Shown here piece by piece: positions 16,340 through 23,456 of a stretch of 64,000 nt of DNA; position 1 is the first letter of the stretch; every line of letters begins with the position of its first letter. Source of the DNA: Bacteroidaceae bacterium. Lineage in GTDB: Bacteria > Bacteroidota > Bacteroidia > Bacteroidales > Bacteroidaceae. The DNA is taken from positions 1 through 64,000 of the forward strand of contig JAFXTO010000021.1 of the NCBI GenBank assembly GCA_017535725.1, in the 5' to 3' direction. Under the pieces are notes generated by a model. It made no database searches, was not told the origin of the DNA, and saw nothing but the letters and a program-made list of their open reading frames with translations. The position numbers and the translations under genes were made by a program.

Positions 16340-17788
16340 ATGAAGACCATCTGTCTTTATTTCGAGATCCACCAGAACGTCCACCTAAAGCGCTATCGCT
16401 TCTTCGAGATTGGTAAGGATCACTATTATTTCGATGACTATGAGAACGAGCGCGGCATCACCGAGACCGCCGAACGTTCCTACATCCCCGCCATCAAGAC
16501 CTTCATCGAGATGGCCAAGACCTACGGCAAGGCTTTCAAAGTAGCCTTCTCTATCAGCGGCTGCGCCATCGAACTTCTGGAGCAGTATGCCCCCGAGGTT
16601 ATCGAGATGCTACAGGAACTCAACGAGACTGGCTGCGTGGAATTCCTCGCAGAGCCCTATAGCCACGGCCTCAGCTCCTTAGCCAGTGAAGACGTCTTCC
16701 GCGATGAAGTAGCTCGTCAGGCCAAGAAGATGAAAGAGCTCTTCGGCAAGAAACCCACCGTGCTCCGCAACAGCTCGCTCATCTACAGCGACGACATCGG
16801 CGGCCTCGTGGCAGATATGGGTTATAAGGGAATGATTGCCGAAGGCGCCAAGCACATCCTCGGCTGGAAGTCACCCCACTTCCTCTATCATTGTGCCCAG
16901 AACCCCAGTCTGAAGCTGCTGCTGCGCGACTACAAGCTCAGCGACGACATCTCTCTGCGCTTCAATGATTCTTCCTGGAACGAGTATCCGCTCTTCGCCG
17001 ACACCTATATGGACTGGATTGCCCAGTTGCCCGAGGAGGAGAAGGTTATCAACATCTTCATGGAGCTCTGCGCTCTGGGTATCTACCAGCCCCTGTCGAG
17101 CAACATCCTGGAGTTCATCAAGGCCCTTCCCGCCGTTGCCAAAGACCGCGGCATCACCTTTGCCACACCTTCCGAGATTATCTCCAAGTCGAAGAGTGTC
17201 GCTCCCATCGAAGTGCCCTACCCCATGTCGTGGAACGACGAGGAGCGCGACACCAGCTGCTGGCTGGGTAACGTCATGCAGCGCGAAGCCTTCCACAAGC
17301 TGTACAGCGTTGCCGAACGCGTGCTCATCTGCAAGGACCGTCGCATCACTCAGGACTGGGACCGCATCCAGGCGTCGAACAACTTCCGTTTCATGACAAC
17401 GAAGAACATGGGTGTTGGTTTCTATCGCGGCATCTACGATTCTCCCTACGATGCTTTCACCAACTACATGAACATCCTCGGCGACTTCATCAACCGCGTC
17501 AACTCACTCTATCCTCTTGACATCGAGAACGATGAGCTCAACGCCCTGCTGACCACCATCCGCAACCAGGCCGACGAGATTACGGTGAAGGACGCCGAAA
17601 TCGCCCGCCTCCAGGCCCGCCTCTCTAAGTTTGAACCCGTAGAGAAGGCCGAAGATAAGAAGGCAGAAAAGAAGCCCGCTGCAAAGAAAGCGCCCGCAAA
17701 GAAGGCGCCTGCAAAGAAAGAAGCTCCCGCGAAGAAGCCTGCCGCCAAAAAGGAAGCAACACCTGCCGCCAAGAAAACGAAGAAATAA
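16340..17788 (+). CDS. GH57 family alpha-amylase/glucanotransferase-like enzyme with Lys/Ala/Pro-rich tail
   Basis: A 482-aa protein. The first about 400 residues are a GH57 catalytic domain: the HQ dyad of conserved region 1 (FEIHQNVHL), an EFLAEPYSHGLSSL segment that likely holds the catalytic glutamate region, and DYKLSDDISLRF with candidate acid Asp. GH57 members hydrolyse or transfer alpha-1,4/1,6 glucan chains. No signal peptide, so it acts on intracellular glycogen. A short coiled coil (about 395-430) is followed by a 50-residue tail of repeated KKAPA, KKPAA units, like histone H1 or bacterial histone-like tails. The tail is not needed for GH57 chemistry and may bind polyanions or other proteins. 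It is the last gene of the operon, ended by the terminator at 17834. Confidence 0.88.
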   Translation: MKTICLYFEIHQNVHLKRYRFFEIGKDHYYFDDYENERGITETAERSYIPAIKTFIEMAKTYGKAFKVAFSISGCAIELLEQYAPEVIEMLQELNETGCVEFLAEPYSHGLSSLASEDVFRDEVARQAKKMKELFGKKPTVLRNSSLIYSDDIGGLVADMGYKGMIAEGAKHILGWKSPHFLYHCAQNPSLKLLLRDYKLSDDISLRFNDSSWNEYPLFADTYMDWIAQLPEEEKVINIFMELCALGIYQPLSSNILEFIKALPAVAKDRGITFATPSEIISKSKSVAPIEVPYPMSWNDEERDTSCWLGNVMQREAFHKLYSVAERVLICKDRRITQDWDRIQASNNFRFMTTKNMGVGFYRGIYDSPYDAFTNYMNILGDFINRVNSLYPLDIENDELNALLTTIRNQADEITVKDAEIARLQARLSKFEPVEKAEDKKAEKKPAAKKAPAKKAPAKKEAPAKKPAAKKEATPAAKKTKK

Positions 17789-17833
17789 AAAGCCTTTGAG
17801 CAAACAGGTTAAGCATACTTTTTAAACACCAGT

Positions 17834-17891
17834 TGTAGCAGTTGCCGTTTTGCCGTACCTCAGTACCCAAAACTGCAACTGCTACATTTTT
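17834..17891 (+). terminator. Rho-independent terminator of the glycogen operon
   Basis: A perfect 12-bp stem (TGTAGCAGTTGC 17834-17845 with GCAACTGCTACA 17875-17886), with inner pairing of CGTTTTG and CAAAAC, is followed by TTTTT. From here to 18083 I see no gene, only short TCATTTACG-like direct repeats near 18020-18055. Confidence 0.9.
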
Positions 17892-18083
17892 CATTATTAT
17901 ATTGGGCCGCGGCCAAAGATGACTGCATTTTTCTGGAATGACCAAAATGTAGCGTTTACGGAAAGGCTCATCCTATTTGGATAAATGGTACGACACCGCA
18001 TGCCCCTTAAATGACATCTATGGTCACTTACGGTCATTTACGTCATTTACGGCTCTTTTGATGAGTCTTTCTCTGCAATATGG

Positions 18084-19685
18084 TTACTCGTCAGGCCAAG
18101 GACACGGGTTGCCCGTAGCTTTTACTGTAGGTCGTTGTGCATTCATGGCTCTGAGACGTTTGCCCAGATGACGGGAGAGACGACGGACAAGCTTCGGTTG
18201 CTCGGCTGCGAGATTGTGTTCTTCGCCTATGTCATGCCGGATGTTGTAGAGTTCCTTCTGTCCTGTTTTATAGCTGTAGATAAGTTTCCAATCGCCTTCT
18301 CGAATGGCACAATTGAGGTCGATGCCAGGCCCCTTGTTGCCCCATACATGCGGATAGTTCCATACGAGGCAACGATCTTTTGACGGTTCACCCTTTCCTC
18401 GAAGCAAGGGTACAAAGCTACGGCCATCTATTGTCTGCGGAACTTGATAGCGACGGATGCCTGCCATCTCGAGGATGGTTGGGAAGAAATCCTCGATGAT
18501 GAGATAACTGTCGCAACGAGAGCCTGCCCTGGCGACGCCAGGCCAACGCACAATCATGGGTTCACGTATGCCGCCTTCGAGCAAGGAGCCTTTTCCGCTG
18601 CGCAAAGGAGCGTTCTGCGTGAAGAGAGGTTCGTCGCGCCATTCCAAGCCGGAAGCATATCCGCCGTTGTCGCTCATGAAGATGATGATGGAGTTATCCA
18701 CTTGACCGTTAAGTTCGAGCCAGTCGAGGATGTCGCCAAGGCTTTTGTCCATGCCTTCAATCAGCGAAGCGTAAGCCGCTTCTTTCTCTGAAAGACCCTT
18801 CCTGCGATACTTTTCATAGAAGCGCATGTCGCGGTCAATAGGGATGTGGACGGCATAGTGCGACAGATAAAGGAAGAAGGGGCGGAGTTCATTCTCCTCT
18901 TTCTCCTTGATTATCTCGTTATCTCGTAATGACGTTATTACGTTATAACGCTCATTCCAACTTTGCAGCGCCCCGAGTGCTTCCTGCGTCAGGGCTTCTG
19001 TGAGGAAAGTGCCTGTGCCCCAGTACTTCTGCAAGCCTGGGATGGCGAACTGGGCAGCCGGACGACCATCGGCATCGTGACCGAAGTTGCGTTCACTCAG
19101 GTAAGTTGCAGGACCTCCGGCTGCATGACCGGCGATGTTCACCTCGAAGCCGAAGTGCAGAGGCGATTCGCCTGGGGTGTCTTGAGCACCCCAATGTGCC
19201 TTGCCACAATGGATGGTGTGGTAACCTGCAGAATGAAGAATATCGACAAACGAGCGTGCAACGAAGGTGTTGGGTGTGCCCTCGACCTGACAGACACCGT
19301 TGTAGTTCCAATCGGGTGGAGCGAGCAGGTCGTCCTCACCATCGGTCATCTGGTCTTTACGGAATGTCCAGTTCGTCACACGATGTCGGGCGGCGTTACT
19401 TCCCGTCAGCAACGAGCACCGACTTGGCGAGCTGATGGCGCTGGCGTAGGCCCCGGAGAAGAGCATACCCTGCCGTGCCAAGCGCTCCATATTTGGTGTC
19501 TCGTAGGTATTGTTCAATGGCGTCGGCTTCGTCCAGAAAGGCAGCGACGTGTCTTGCCAACCCATGTCATCGACCATAAACAGAACGATGTTCGGTCTTT
19601 GCTGAGCCTGAACAGAAGCCGTAGCAGCCACCACTGCCGCCATCATCACAACGGGGAAATGGGAGTTTGACCGTGGCCTCATCAT
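18084..19685 (-). CDS. Secreted Ser-type sulfatase (S1 family)
   Basis: A 533-aa protein with an N-terminal signal peptide (VVMMAAVVAATASVQA, cleavage near residue 27). The sulfatase signature is S-x-P-x-R: Ser85-Ser86-Pro87-Ser88-Arg89 followed by CSLLTG, so the formylglycine precursor is serine and activation needs an anaerobic sulfatase-maturating enzyme (not in this window). Metal ligands Asp39-Asp40 (MVDDMGW) and a later DNGGYASG block are present. It likely desulfates host or plant/algal glycans in the periplasm. The start at 19685 overlaps the stop of the upstream nucleoside-hydrolase-like gene (ATGA), so the two are translationally coupled. At 18528-18542 the coding sequence contains a small GC palindrome (CCTGGCGACGCCAGG). 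Confidence 0.9.
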   Translation of the reverse strand: MMRPRSNSHFPVVMMAAVVAATASVQAQQRPNIVLFMVDDMGWQDTSLPFWTKPTPLNNTYETPNMERLARQGMLFSGAYASAISSPSRCSLLTGSNAARHRVTNWTFRKDQMTDGEDDLLAPPDWNYNGVCQVEGTPNTFVARSFVDILHSAGYHTIHCGKAHWGAQDTPGESPLHFGFEVNIAGHAAGGPATYLSERNFGHDADGRPAAQFAIPGLQKYWGTGTFLTEALTQEALGALQSWNERYNVITSLRDNEIIKEKEENELRPFFLYLSHYAVHIPIDRDMRFYEKYRRKGLSEKEAAYASLIEGMDKSLGDILDWLELNGQVDNSIIIFMSDNGGYASGLEWRDEPLFTQNAPLRSGKGSLLEGGIREPMIVRWPGVARAGSRCDSYLIIEDFFPTILEMAGIRRYQVPQTIDGRSFVPLLRGKGEPSKDRCLVWNYPHVWGNKGPGIDLNCAIREGDWKLIYSYKTGQKELYNIRHDIGEEHNLAAEQPKLVRRLSRHLGKRLRAMNAQRPTVKATGNPCPWPDE

Positions 19686-20734
19686 TTCATTTTGTTCATC
19701 GTCCTGATTTTCTCCAACATCATGGCGCTCCATTGGGCGTTACCTGACAGCTGGTAGCGCACGTTTCCTGTAGCAGACGGGGTGAAGATGGTGTTGGCCT
19801 GCGGCGTAATACGGATGGTGCCACGTTCGCTGAGGGAGAAGAGCGCATCACCCTCTACAGCCTGAATGACACACATCGTGTCCCACATCCTCTGTCCCGT
19901 ATTGCAGTTGCACGTCATATACACTTGCTTGATAGGATGACGGTCAGTCCACGACACGTCGGCGATGACCTGCTCGGGGGTGTATTCCACGGTCTGTCCC
20001 ACTTCCATGGGCGAGAAGACCATGTCCACATCCTTCGGCCACAGCTCGAAGAATGCTTGAGCAAACGTGATGCCCTGGGCAAAGTTGAAGTCAGGTTCTT
20101 CGGCATCACCGAAGACACCACCCTGCAAGTAGATACACTTCACCTTCTGGTGCACGAGTGCTGCGCCGCTCAGGGCAGAGTATTCATCTGCTTCTGACTG
20201 TAGCAACTGTGCCAGACAGGTAACGAAGCCTATTGACACGATGCTTACCGAGTGGTCGGGCTGCTGAGAAAGCAGACGACGATAGAGCTTATAGCCGTCG
20301 GGAATACGCTCGTTTGGGTCGAAGGTACGCGAGAACATCGGAGTGATGCCATCCGCCTCAGTCATATAGGCCACCTTTGCATAGTCTATCCATACCTTCG
20401 GATCCTTGATGCCATCCCGCACAAGTCCGACAGGAACATCCAGATGACCGAAATACGTGTTCATCACATCGACAAAATCAGCATTCGCTTCACCCTCACG
20501 ATCTACCACAACACCCAGCAACCGACACAATTGCTGTTCGTCATAGCGGTATAGCATCTCTAATGCGAAGAGGTCGTCGGTGGACGAAGCGATGTCGGTA
20601 TCGAGAATGACAAGCGGCACACCCTTGTACGCTTTGTCCTGTTCCGCAGGCTCGTCTTCGCTCGAGCACGAGACCTGCACCATATTACCGCAAATGAGGG
20701 CGACGGTAAGCACCCATTGCATCCATTTCTTCAT
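19682..20734 (-). CDS. Nucleoside hydrolase-like lipoprotein
   Basis: A 350-aa protein with a lipoprotein signal peptide (lipobox VSC, Cys23). The nucleoside-hydrolase superfamily calcium-binding motif appears as DTD (45-47) and DD (53-54) in VILDTDIASSTDDLFAL, the variant with a longer loop common in Bacteroidetes. SIVSIGFVTCLAQLL and YLQGGVFG fit the family core. Substrate unknown; a ribosidic or glycosidic bond is likely. Coupled to the downstream sulfatase, suggesting a shared degradation pathway. It may be read from upstream small genes on the minus strand; no clear promoter was found in the 47-bp gap. Confidence 0.85.
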   Translation of the reverse strand: MKKWMQWVLTVALICGNMVQVSCSSEDEPAEQDKAYKGVPLVILDTDIASSTDDLFALEMLYRYDEQQLCRLLGVVVDREGEANADFVDVMNTYFGHLDVPVGLVRDGIKDPKVWIDYAKVAYMTEADGITPMFSRTFDPNERIPDGYKLYRRLLSQQPDHSVSIVSIGFVTCLAQLLQSEADEYSALSGAALVHQKVKCIYLQGGVFGDAEEPDFNFAQGITFAQAFFELWPKDVDMVFSPMEVGQTVEYTPEQVIADVSWTDRHPIKQVYMTCNCNTGQRMWDTMCVIQAVEGDALFSLSERGTIRITPQANTIFTPSATGNVRYQLSGNAQWSAMMLEKIRTMNKMK

Positions 20735-20781
20735 TTTCTTACTGTCGTTGAATTATTAAGTAGGTATTGATAATCTGGTCA

Positions 20782-21009
20782 TCATCGGTTCGTCTCGTTG
20801 ATATATCTGATGATTTTTTTGCCGTTTTGGATATAGATACCCTTGCGGGGATGACTCACCCGACGGCCTTGCAGGTCGTAGAAAGGAGCATCGGCATCGG
20901 AAGTGTCGATGGTGCCGATGGCATTCGTGGTGCCCTCGGGGGTGACGATGGTGCCGGGCTTGATGTTAAGATCGAGCAACTTGGCAAAGACGAATTCGTT
21001 ATAGCCCAT
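20782..21009 (-). pseudogene. C-terminal remnant of a secreted Bacteroidales protein
   Basis: A 75-codon frame whose second half (FYDLQGRRV then GIYIQNGKKIIRY) is the C-terminal tail typical of large secreted Prevotella proteins, similar to the tails at 30240-30340 and 43200-43283. There is no signal peptide and no domain in front of the tail. The first codons overlap the end of the 54-aa gene. I read it as the 3' end of a deleted secreted enzyme, perhaps one that belonged with the sulfatase and nucleoside-hydrolase genes. It could instead be a short expressed fusion. Confidence 0.6.
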
Positions 21010-21163
21010 CTAATGATTCGTTTATGTAATTCTTGGTTATCATATCATAGTGCAGCGCCTCCAGCTCTTCGAGTGTGAGGCTACTGAGCGCGTGCTCAAT
21101 CTTGCGTATCAGTTCCTCGCGGCGGTAGTCGTCGGAACTGCTGAATGAATGATAGTAGCTCAT
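20999..21163 (-). CDS. 54-aa small protein of unknown function
   Basis: Reads MSYYHSFSSSDDYRREELI, then KIEHALSSLTLEELEAL, then HYDMITKNYINESLDGL. Two predicted amphipathic helices, no signal peptide. A complete ATG-to-TAA frame whose stop overlaps the next start by 11 bp. The S-L-T-L-E-E-L-E-A-L-H-Y-D-M helix resembles small helical proteins seen next to catabolic genes in Prevotella; that is an impression, not a verified match. It would be the first gene of a minus-strand operon with the nucleoside-hydrolase and sulfatase genes. Confidence 0.55.
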   Translation of the reverse strand: MSYYHSFSSSDDYRREELIRKIEHALSSLTLEELEALHYDMITKNYINESLDGL

Positions 21164-21189
21164 AGTCAAATTAATAGTATTTTATAATT

Positions 21190-21431
21190 CAAGTTTCGGA
21201 AACTCATGATGCACGTGCATAAATATGGTCTGAAAGGCCTAAAAGCCAACAGTATTGTGAGACGTCATGGAAACTTCGCCCTGTAAGGGCAAAAGCGCTG
21301 ACACAAGAAAGCTTTTGCCCTTTCAGGGCGAATATACCGCTGCATTTATCCCCAGGGCGATGCCCTGCGCTAAGTGCTTGATGGCCTTTCAGGCCGCTTA
21401 TATACAGCTGTAGCATATCTTCCGAAACTTG
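21190..21431. repeat. Palindromic MITE-like element P1
   Basis: Terminal inverted repeats CAAGTTTCGGA (21190-21200) and TCCGAAACTTG (21421-21431), flanked by TATAA-rich bases on both sides. Inside are CGCCCTGTAAGGGCAAAAG/CTTTTGCCCTTTCAGGGCG arms and GGCCTTTCAGGCC. A frame across it is a typical by-product of such repeats, not a gene. Confidence 0.75.
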
Positions 21432-21512
21432 GATTTATAAATTTTAAACTAATTGCGTCCAATTATGTATAATTGTCAACTCGCGTCATCCTCCTTGCAA
21501 ATTGTTTTGTAA

Positions 21513-21691
21513 AGGGGCAAAATAAGCCGTGAATAGGTCATTTTGTGCCCGATTCGAGTACAAAGCTAAACAAAAATCTATTATTAATAAGGTTCGGGCG
21601 CGTAAAAAAACCATAAATGGCATGAAAAAGTGGTCTTTTATCTATGAGCCAGCTTCAAATGGCATCAAAACATGCCTCGAAGGTGAGGAAA
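21513..21691 (-). repeat. Dispersed repeat D, copy 1
   Basis: About 179 bp, similar to the reverse complement of 58939-59120. A 35-bp core (21536-21570) is identical in the two copies (59062-59096). The minus strand of the core contains TAGCTTTG, a -7-type box. It lies outside the left composite array/palindrome locus, as copy 2 lies outside the right one. Confidence 0.8.
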
Positions 21692-21771
21692 TAGTATAGA
21701 TTTTCCCAGCCTTTGTTCTGTGGCTCTTCATATAAAGCAACTCAACTTTCGCAAGTAATGAGATACCAATG

Positions 21772-21974
21772 AATATACGGCCTGAAAGGCCATCAAGCAG
21801 CAAGCCCAAGGCATCGCCCTGGGTATAAGTGCGGCGGGTATATTCGCCCTGTAAGGGCAATAGCATTAAAAACAACAATGCTTTTGCCCTTACAGGGCGT
21901 GCTTTCTTTTGCATACAAATACCCAAGGCGATGCCTTGGGCTATATGCTTAATGCCCTTTCAGGGCGCTTATAC
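21772..21974. repeat. Palindromic MITE-like element P2
   Basis: Related to P1: CGGCCTGAAAGGCC and CCCAAGGCATCGCCCTGGG on the left pair with CCCAAGGCGATGCCTTGGG and GCCCTTTCAGGGC on the right. The centre has CGCCCTGTAAGGGCAA opposite TTGCCCTTACAGGGCG. It can fold as a long hairpin with side stems. Confidence 0.7.
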
Positions 21975-22038
21975 CACTTGTTAAACTTGAATATAGCAAT
22001 AAGAATCGAGGCTGCATCAGGATAATGTGACACATCCA

Positions 22039-22104
22039 GCTTGGGTCAAACCTGTGACAAACTTGGGAAAAACTTGTGAGAAGCTTGGGACAAACCTGGG
22101 AGAA
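22039..22104. repeat. 11-bp tandem array (6 units)
   Basis: Six contiguous 11-bp units of the form [GA]C[TC]TG[GT]G-N2-AA. The unit length is one helical turn, so every unit faces the same side of the DNA. It lies 37 bp before a perfect 20-bp palindrome. Confidence 0.75.
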
Positions 22105-22141
22105 GACAGTAGAGTCTTTGAAATGATATAGATGAGTGGAC

Positions 22142-22161
22142 CGTTTGACAATTGTCAAACG
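22142..22161. repeat. Perfect 20-bp palindrome CGTTTGACAATTGTCAAACG
   Basis: Self-complementary 10+10 bp sequence immediately upstream of the 22-bp array. It looks like a dimeric regulator site or a hairpin; the owner is unknown. Confidence 0.7.
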
Positions 22162-22168
22162 ATTCACT

Positions 22169-22445
22169 CGTCCGTACGTGTTGAGCATTTCGTCCGTACG
22201 TGTTGAGCTTGACGTCCATACGTGTTGGGCTTTTCGTCCGTACGTGTTGGGCTTCACGTCCGTACGTGTTGGGCTTTTCGTCTGTACGTGTTGGGCTTTT
22301 CGTCTGTACGAGTTTGACGATACGTCTGTACGAGTTTGACGATACGTCGGTACGAGCTTGACGATACGTCGGTACGAGCTTGACGATACGTCGGTACGAG
22401 CTTGACGATACGTCAGTATGTGTTTGGCTTAACGTCTAAACGTGC
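22169..22445. repeat. 22-bp tandem array, locus 1 (12.5 units)
   Basis: Twelve exact-period 22-bp units plus a partial one, consensus CGTC-N2-TACG-[TA]-GTTTG-like. Sub-families follow each other (GTTGGGCTTTT units, then GTTTGACGATA and GCTTGACGATA units), as expected from local duplication. No unique spacers, so not CRISPR. The core is shared with the array at 58375. Confidence 0.9.
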
Positions 22446-22474
22446 TATCGGTTCATCCTTCTCTCTCGTTCATA

Positions 22475-22813
22475 CGCGCGCGGGCACGAAAAGATAAAAA
22501 ATCCCGTCACTTCGTCACAGAAGGGGGTTAAGGGGGTATATTAAGATTGATTATTAGATGTTTATAATTGTGACGAAAAGTGTGACGGGGTGTGACGAAG
22601 TGACGAAAACGCCCAAATTTAGATAAATACATGGATAAATTTATCATGAATTAGGGCTGCGCAAAGTCGATTAAAGATATGAATTAGGGCGTTTTCGTCA
22701 CTTCGTCACGCTCCGTCACGGTCTTCGTCACAGTTTATTTCATTGGAATACAATGGACTATGAAAGAATGTGACGAAGTGACGAGATTTCCAGACTATTC
22801 GTGCCCGCGCGCG
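22475..22813. repeat. 339-bp imperfect palindrome, locus 1
   Basis: Nested inverted repeats: 16-bp ends CGCGCGCGGGCACGAA (22475-22490 and 22798-22813), CGTCACTTCGTCACA (22505-22519 with 22769-22783), and a 23-bp exact pair (22592-22614 with 22687-22709). Further GTGACG-rich words pair between them. The loop is 22615-22686. Arms are built from GTGACGAAGTGACG repeats. It should extrude as a cruciform or fold as a long RNA hairpin. Confidence 0.88.
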
Positions 22814-22823
22814 AACCTATTTT

Positions 22824-22922
22824 TTATATGGCTCTGTTTTCGGTCTGCCGAATGCCAAAGGATGCGAAGTCGATGAGGCGGTCGAGGTTGAAAGTAAGGT
22901 GCTGCGGAATTAGGTAGGTGCT
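22824..22922 (-). pseudogene. 3' remnant of a protein-coding gene
   Basis: The minus-strand frame ends ...YLIPQHLTFNLDRLIDF followed by ASFGIRQTENRAI and a stop. Its composition and codon use look coding, but there is no start codon upstream before a stop, and it abuts the long palindrome. Probably the tail of a gene disrupted when the repeat locus formed. Confidence 0.4.
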
Positions 22923-23004
22923 CAATAATTGTGCACTAAAAACATGTCGTTTAATTGTGATTCGTTATTTAGAAAAGTGTCAATAAGAGGCTTGGTTATT
23001 CACT

Positions 23005-23035
23005 AATATTCATCAATATTCATCAGTATTCAATC
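23005..23035. repeat. Three 10-bp direct repeats (AATATTCATC) upstream of the surface-protein genes
   Basis: AATATTCATC occurs twice in tandem (23005-23024), followed by AGTATTCAATC. It lies about 140 bp before the 23172 start and may be a regulator binding array. No perfect -7 box was found between here and the start. Confidence 0.4.
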
Positions 23036-23171
23036 ATTTTGCTACCAAATGAACAGAGATTAACATTTTTTCACTTTGAAGGGTTCATAATAAGTGTAGA
23101 AATTATTACCATTGTCTCGAATTTTTGTCTTTTAAAACACATTATATTCACATTTATTAAGCCTCTAAGTT

Positions 23172-23411
23172 ATGCAAAGAACCATTTTTATGAATCAACA
23201 GACGGCATGCAGTAAGCGGAAGGCTTATTGTAAACCAAAGATGAACGTGCATGACCTCACGTGCGAAGACAGCCTGCTGTTGTCAGGCAGTATTCTTGGT
23301 GGCAACGGCATCAACAATGGTGGCAACGCCAGCGAAAACGAAAATCCTCCCATGGACGTCAAGGGCGAATGGGGAGATATCTGGGACGATGACGACCAGA
23401 TCTATGAATAG
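23172..23411 (+). CDS. 79-aa conserved small acidic peptide upstream of BspA-like gene
   Basis: A small protein with a basic N-terminus (KRKAYCKPKMNVHDL), then SLLLSGSILGG, a Gly/Asn-rich stretch (GNGINNGGNASENE) and a very acidic C-terminus (GDIWDDDDQIYE). The K-x-Y-x-K-P-x-M-x-V-x-x-L...LL-x-GS layout is, to my knowledge, widespread in small Bacteroidales proteins of unknown function. No signal peptide; the LLSGSILGG part resembles a leader cleavage region, but there is no maturation enzyme nearby. It lies 45 bp before the giant LRR gene and is probably on the same transcript. Confidence 0.65.
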   Translation: MQRTIFMNQQTACSKRKAYCKPKMNVHDLTCEDSLLLSGSILGGNGINNGGNASENENPPMDVKGEWGDIWDDDDQIYE

Positions 23412-23456
23412 ACTCACTAAGCCCATAAGTAAACCGACATTTTAAATCACAATCTA

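Larger units (their letters stand above)
21164..23171. other. 2-kb repeat-rich region without intact genes
   Basis: It holds, in order: a palindromic element (21190-21431), dispersed repeat D (21513-21691), a second palindromic element (21772-21974), an 11-bp tandem array (22039-22104), a 20-bp palindrome (22142-22161), a 22-bp tandem array (22169-22445), a 339-bp long palindrome (22475-22813), a gene remnant on the minus strand, and an AT-rich leader with 10-bp direct repeats before the 23172 gene. Confidence 0.85.

Noticed and set aside
17977-18171. 64-codon plus-strand frame before the sulfatase
   Set aside because: It overlaps the 3' end of the sulfatase gene, has no domain and lies in a region of short direct repeats.
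18528-18542. Palindrome in the sulfatase gene as a third GTCA-type micropalindrome
   Set aside because: Loop and stem length differ (CCTGGCG-A-CGCCAGG), so it does not fit the N8-GTCA-N8 pattern.
22136-22339. Open frames across the 22-bp array on both strands
   Set aside because: Frames arise because 66 bp (3 units) is divisible by 3; no start context, no protein-like composition.
22169-22445. Possible CRISPR array (regular 22-bp repeats)
   Set aside because: Units are contiguous with no unique spacers and no cas genes; the same holds for 58375-58550.
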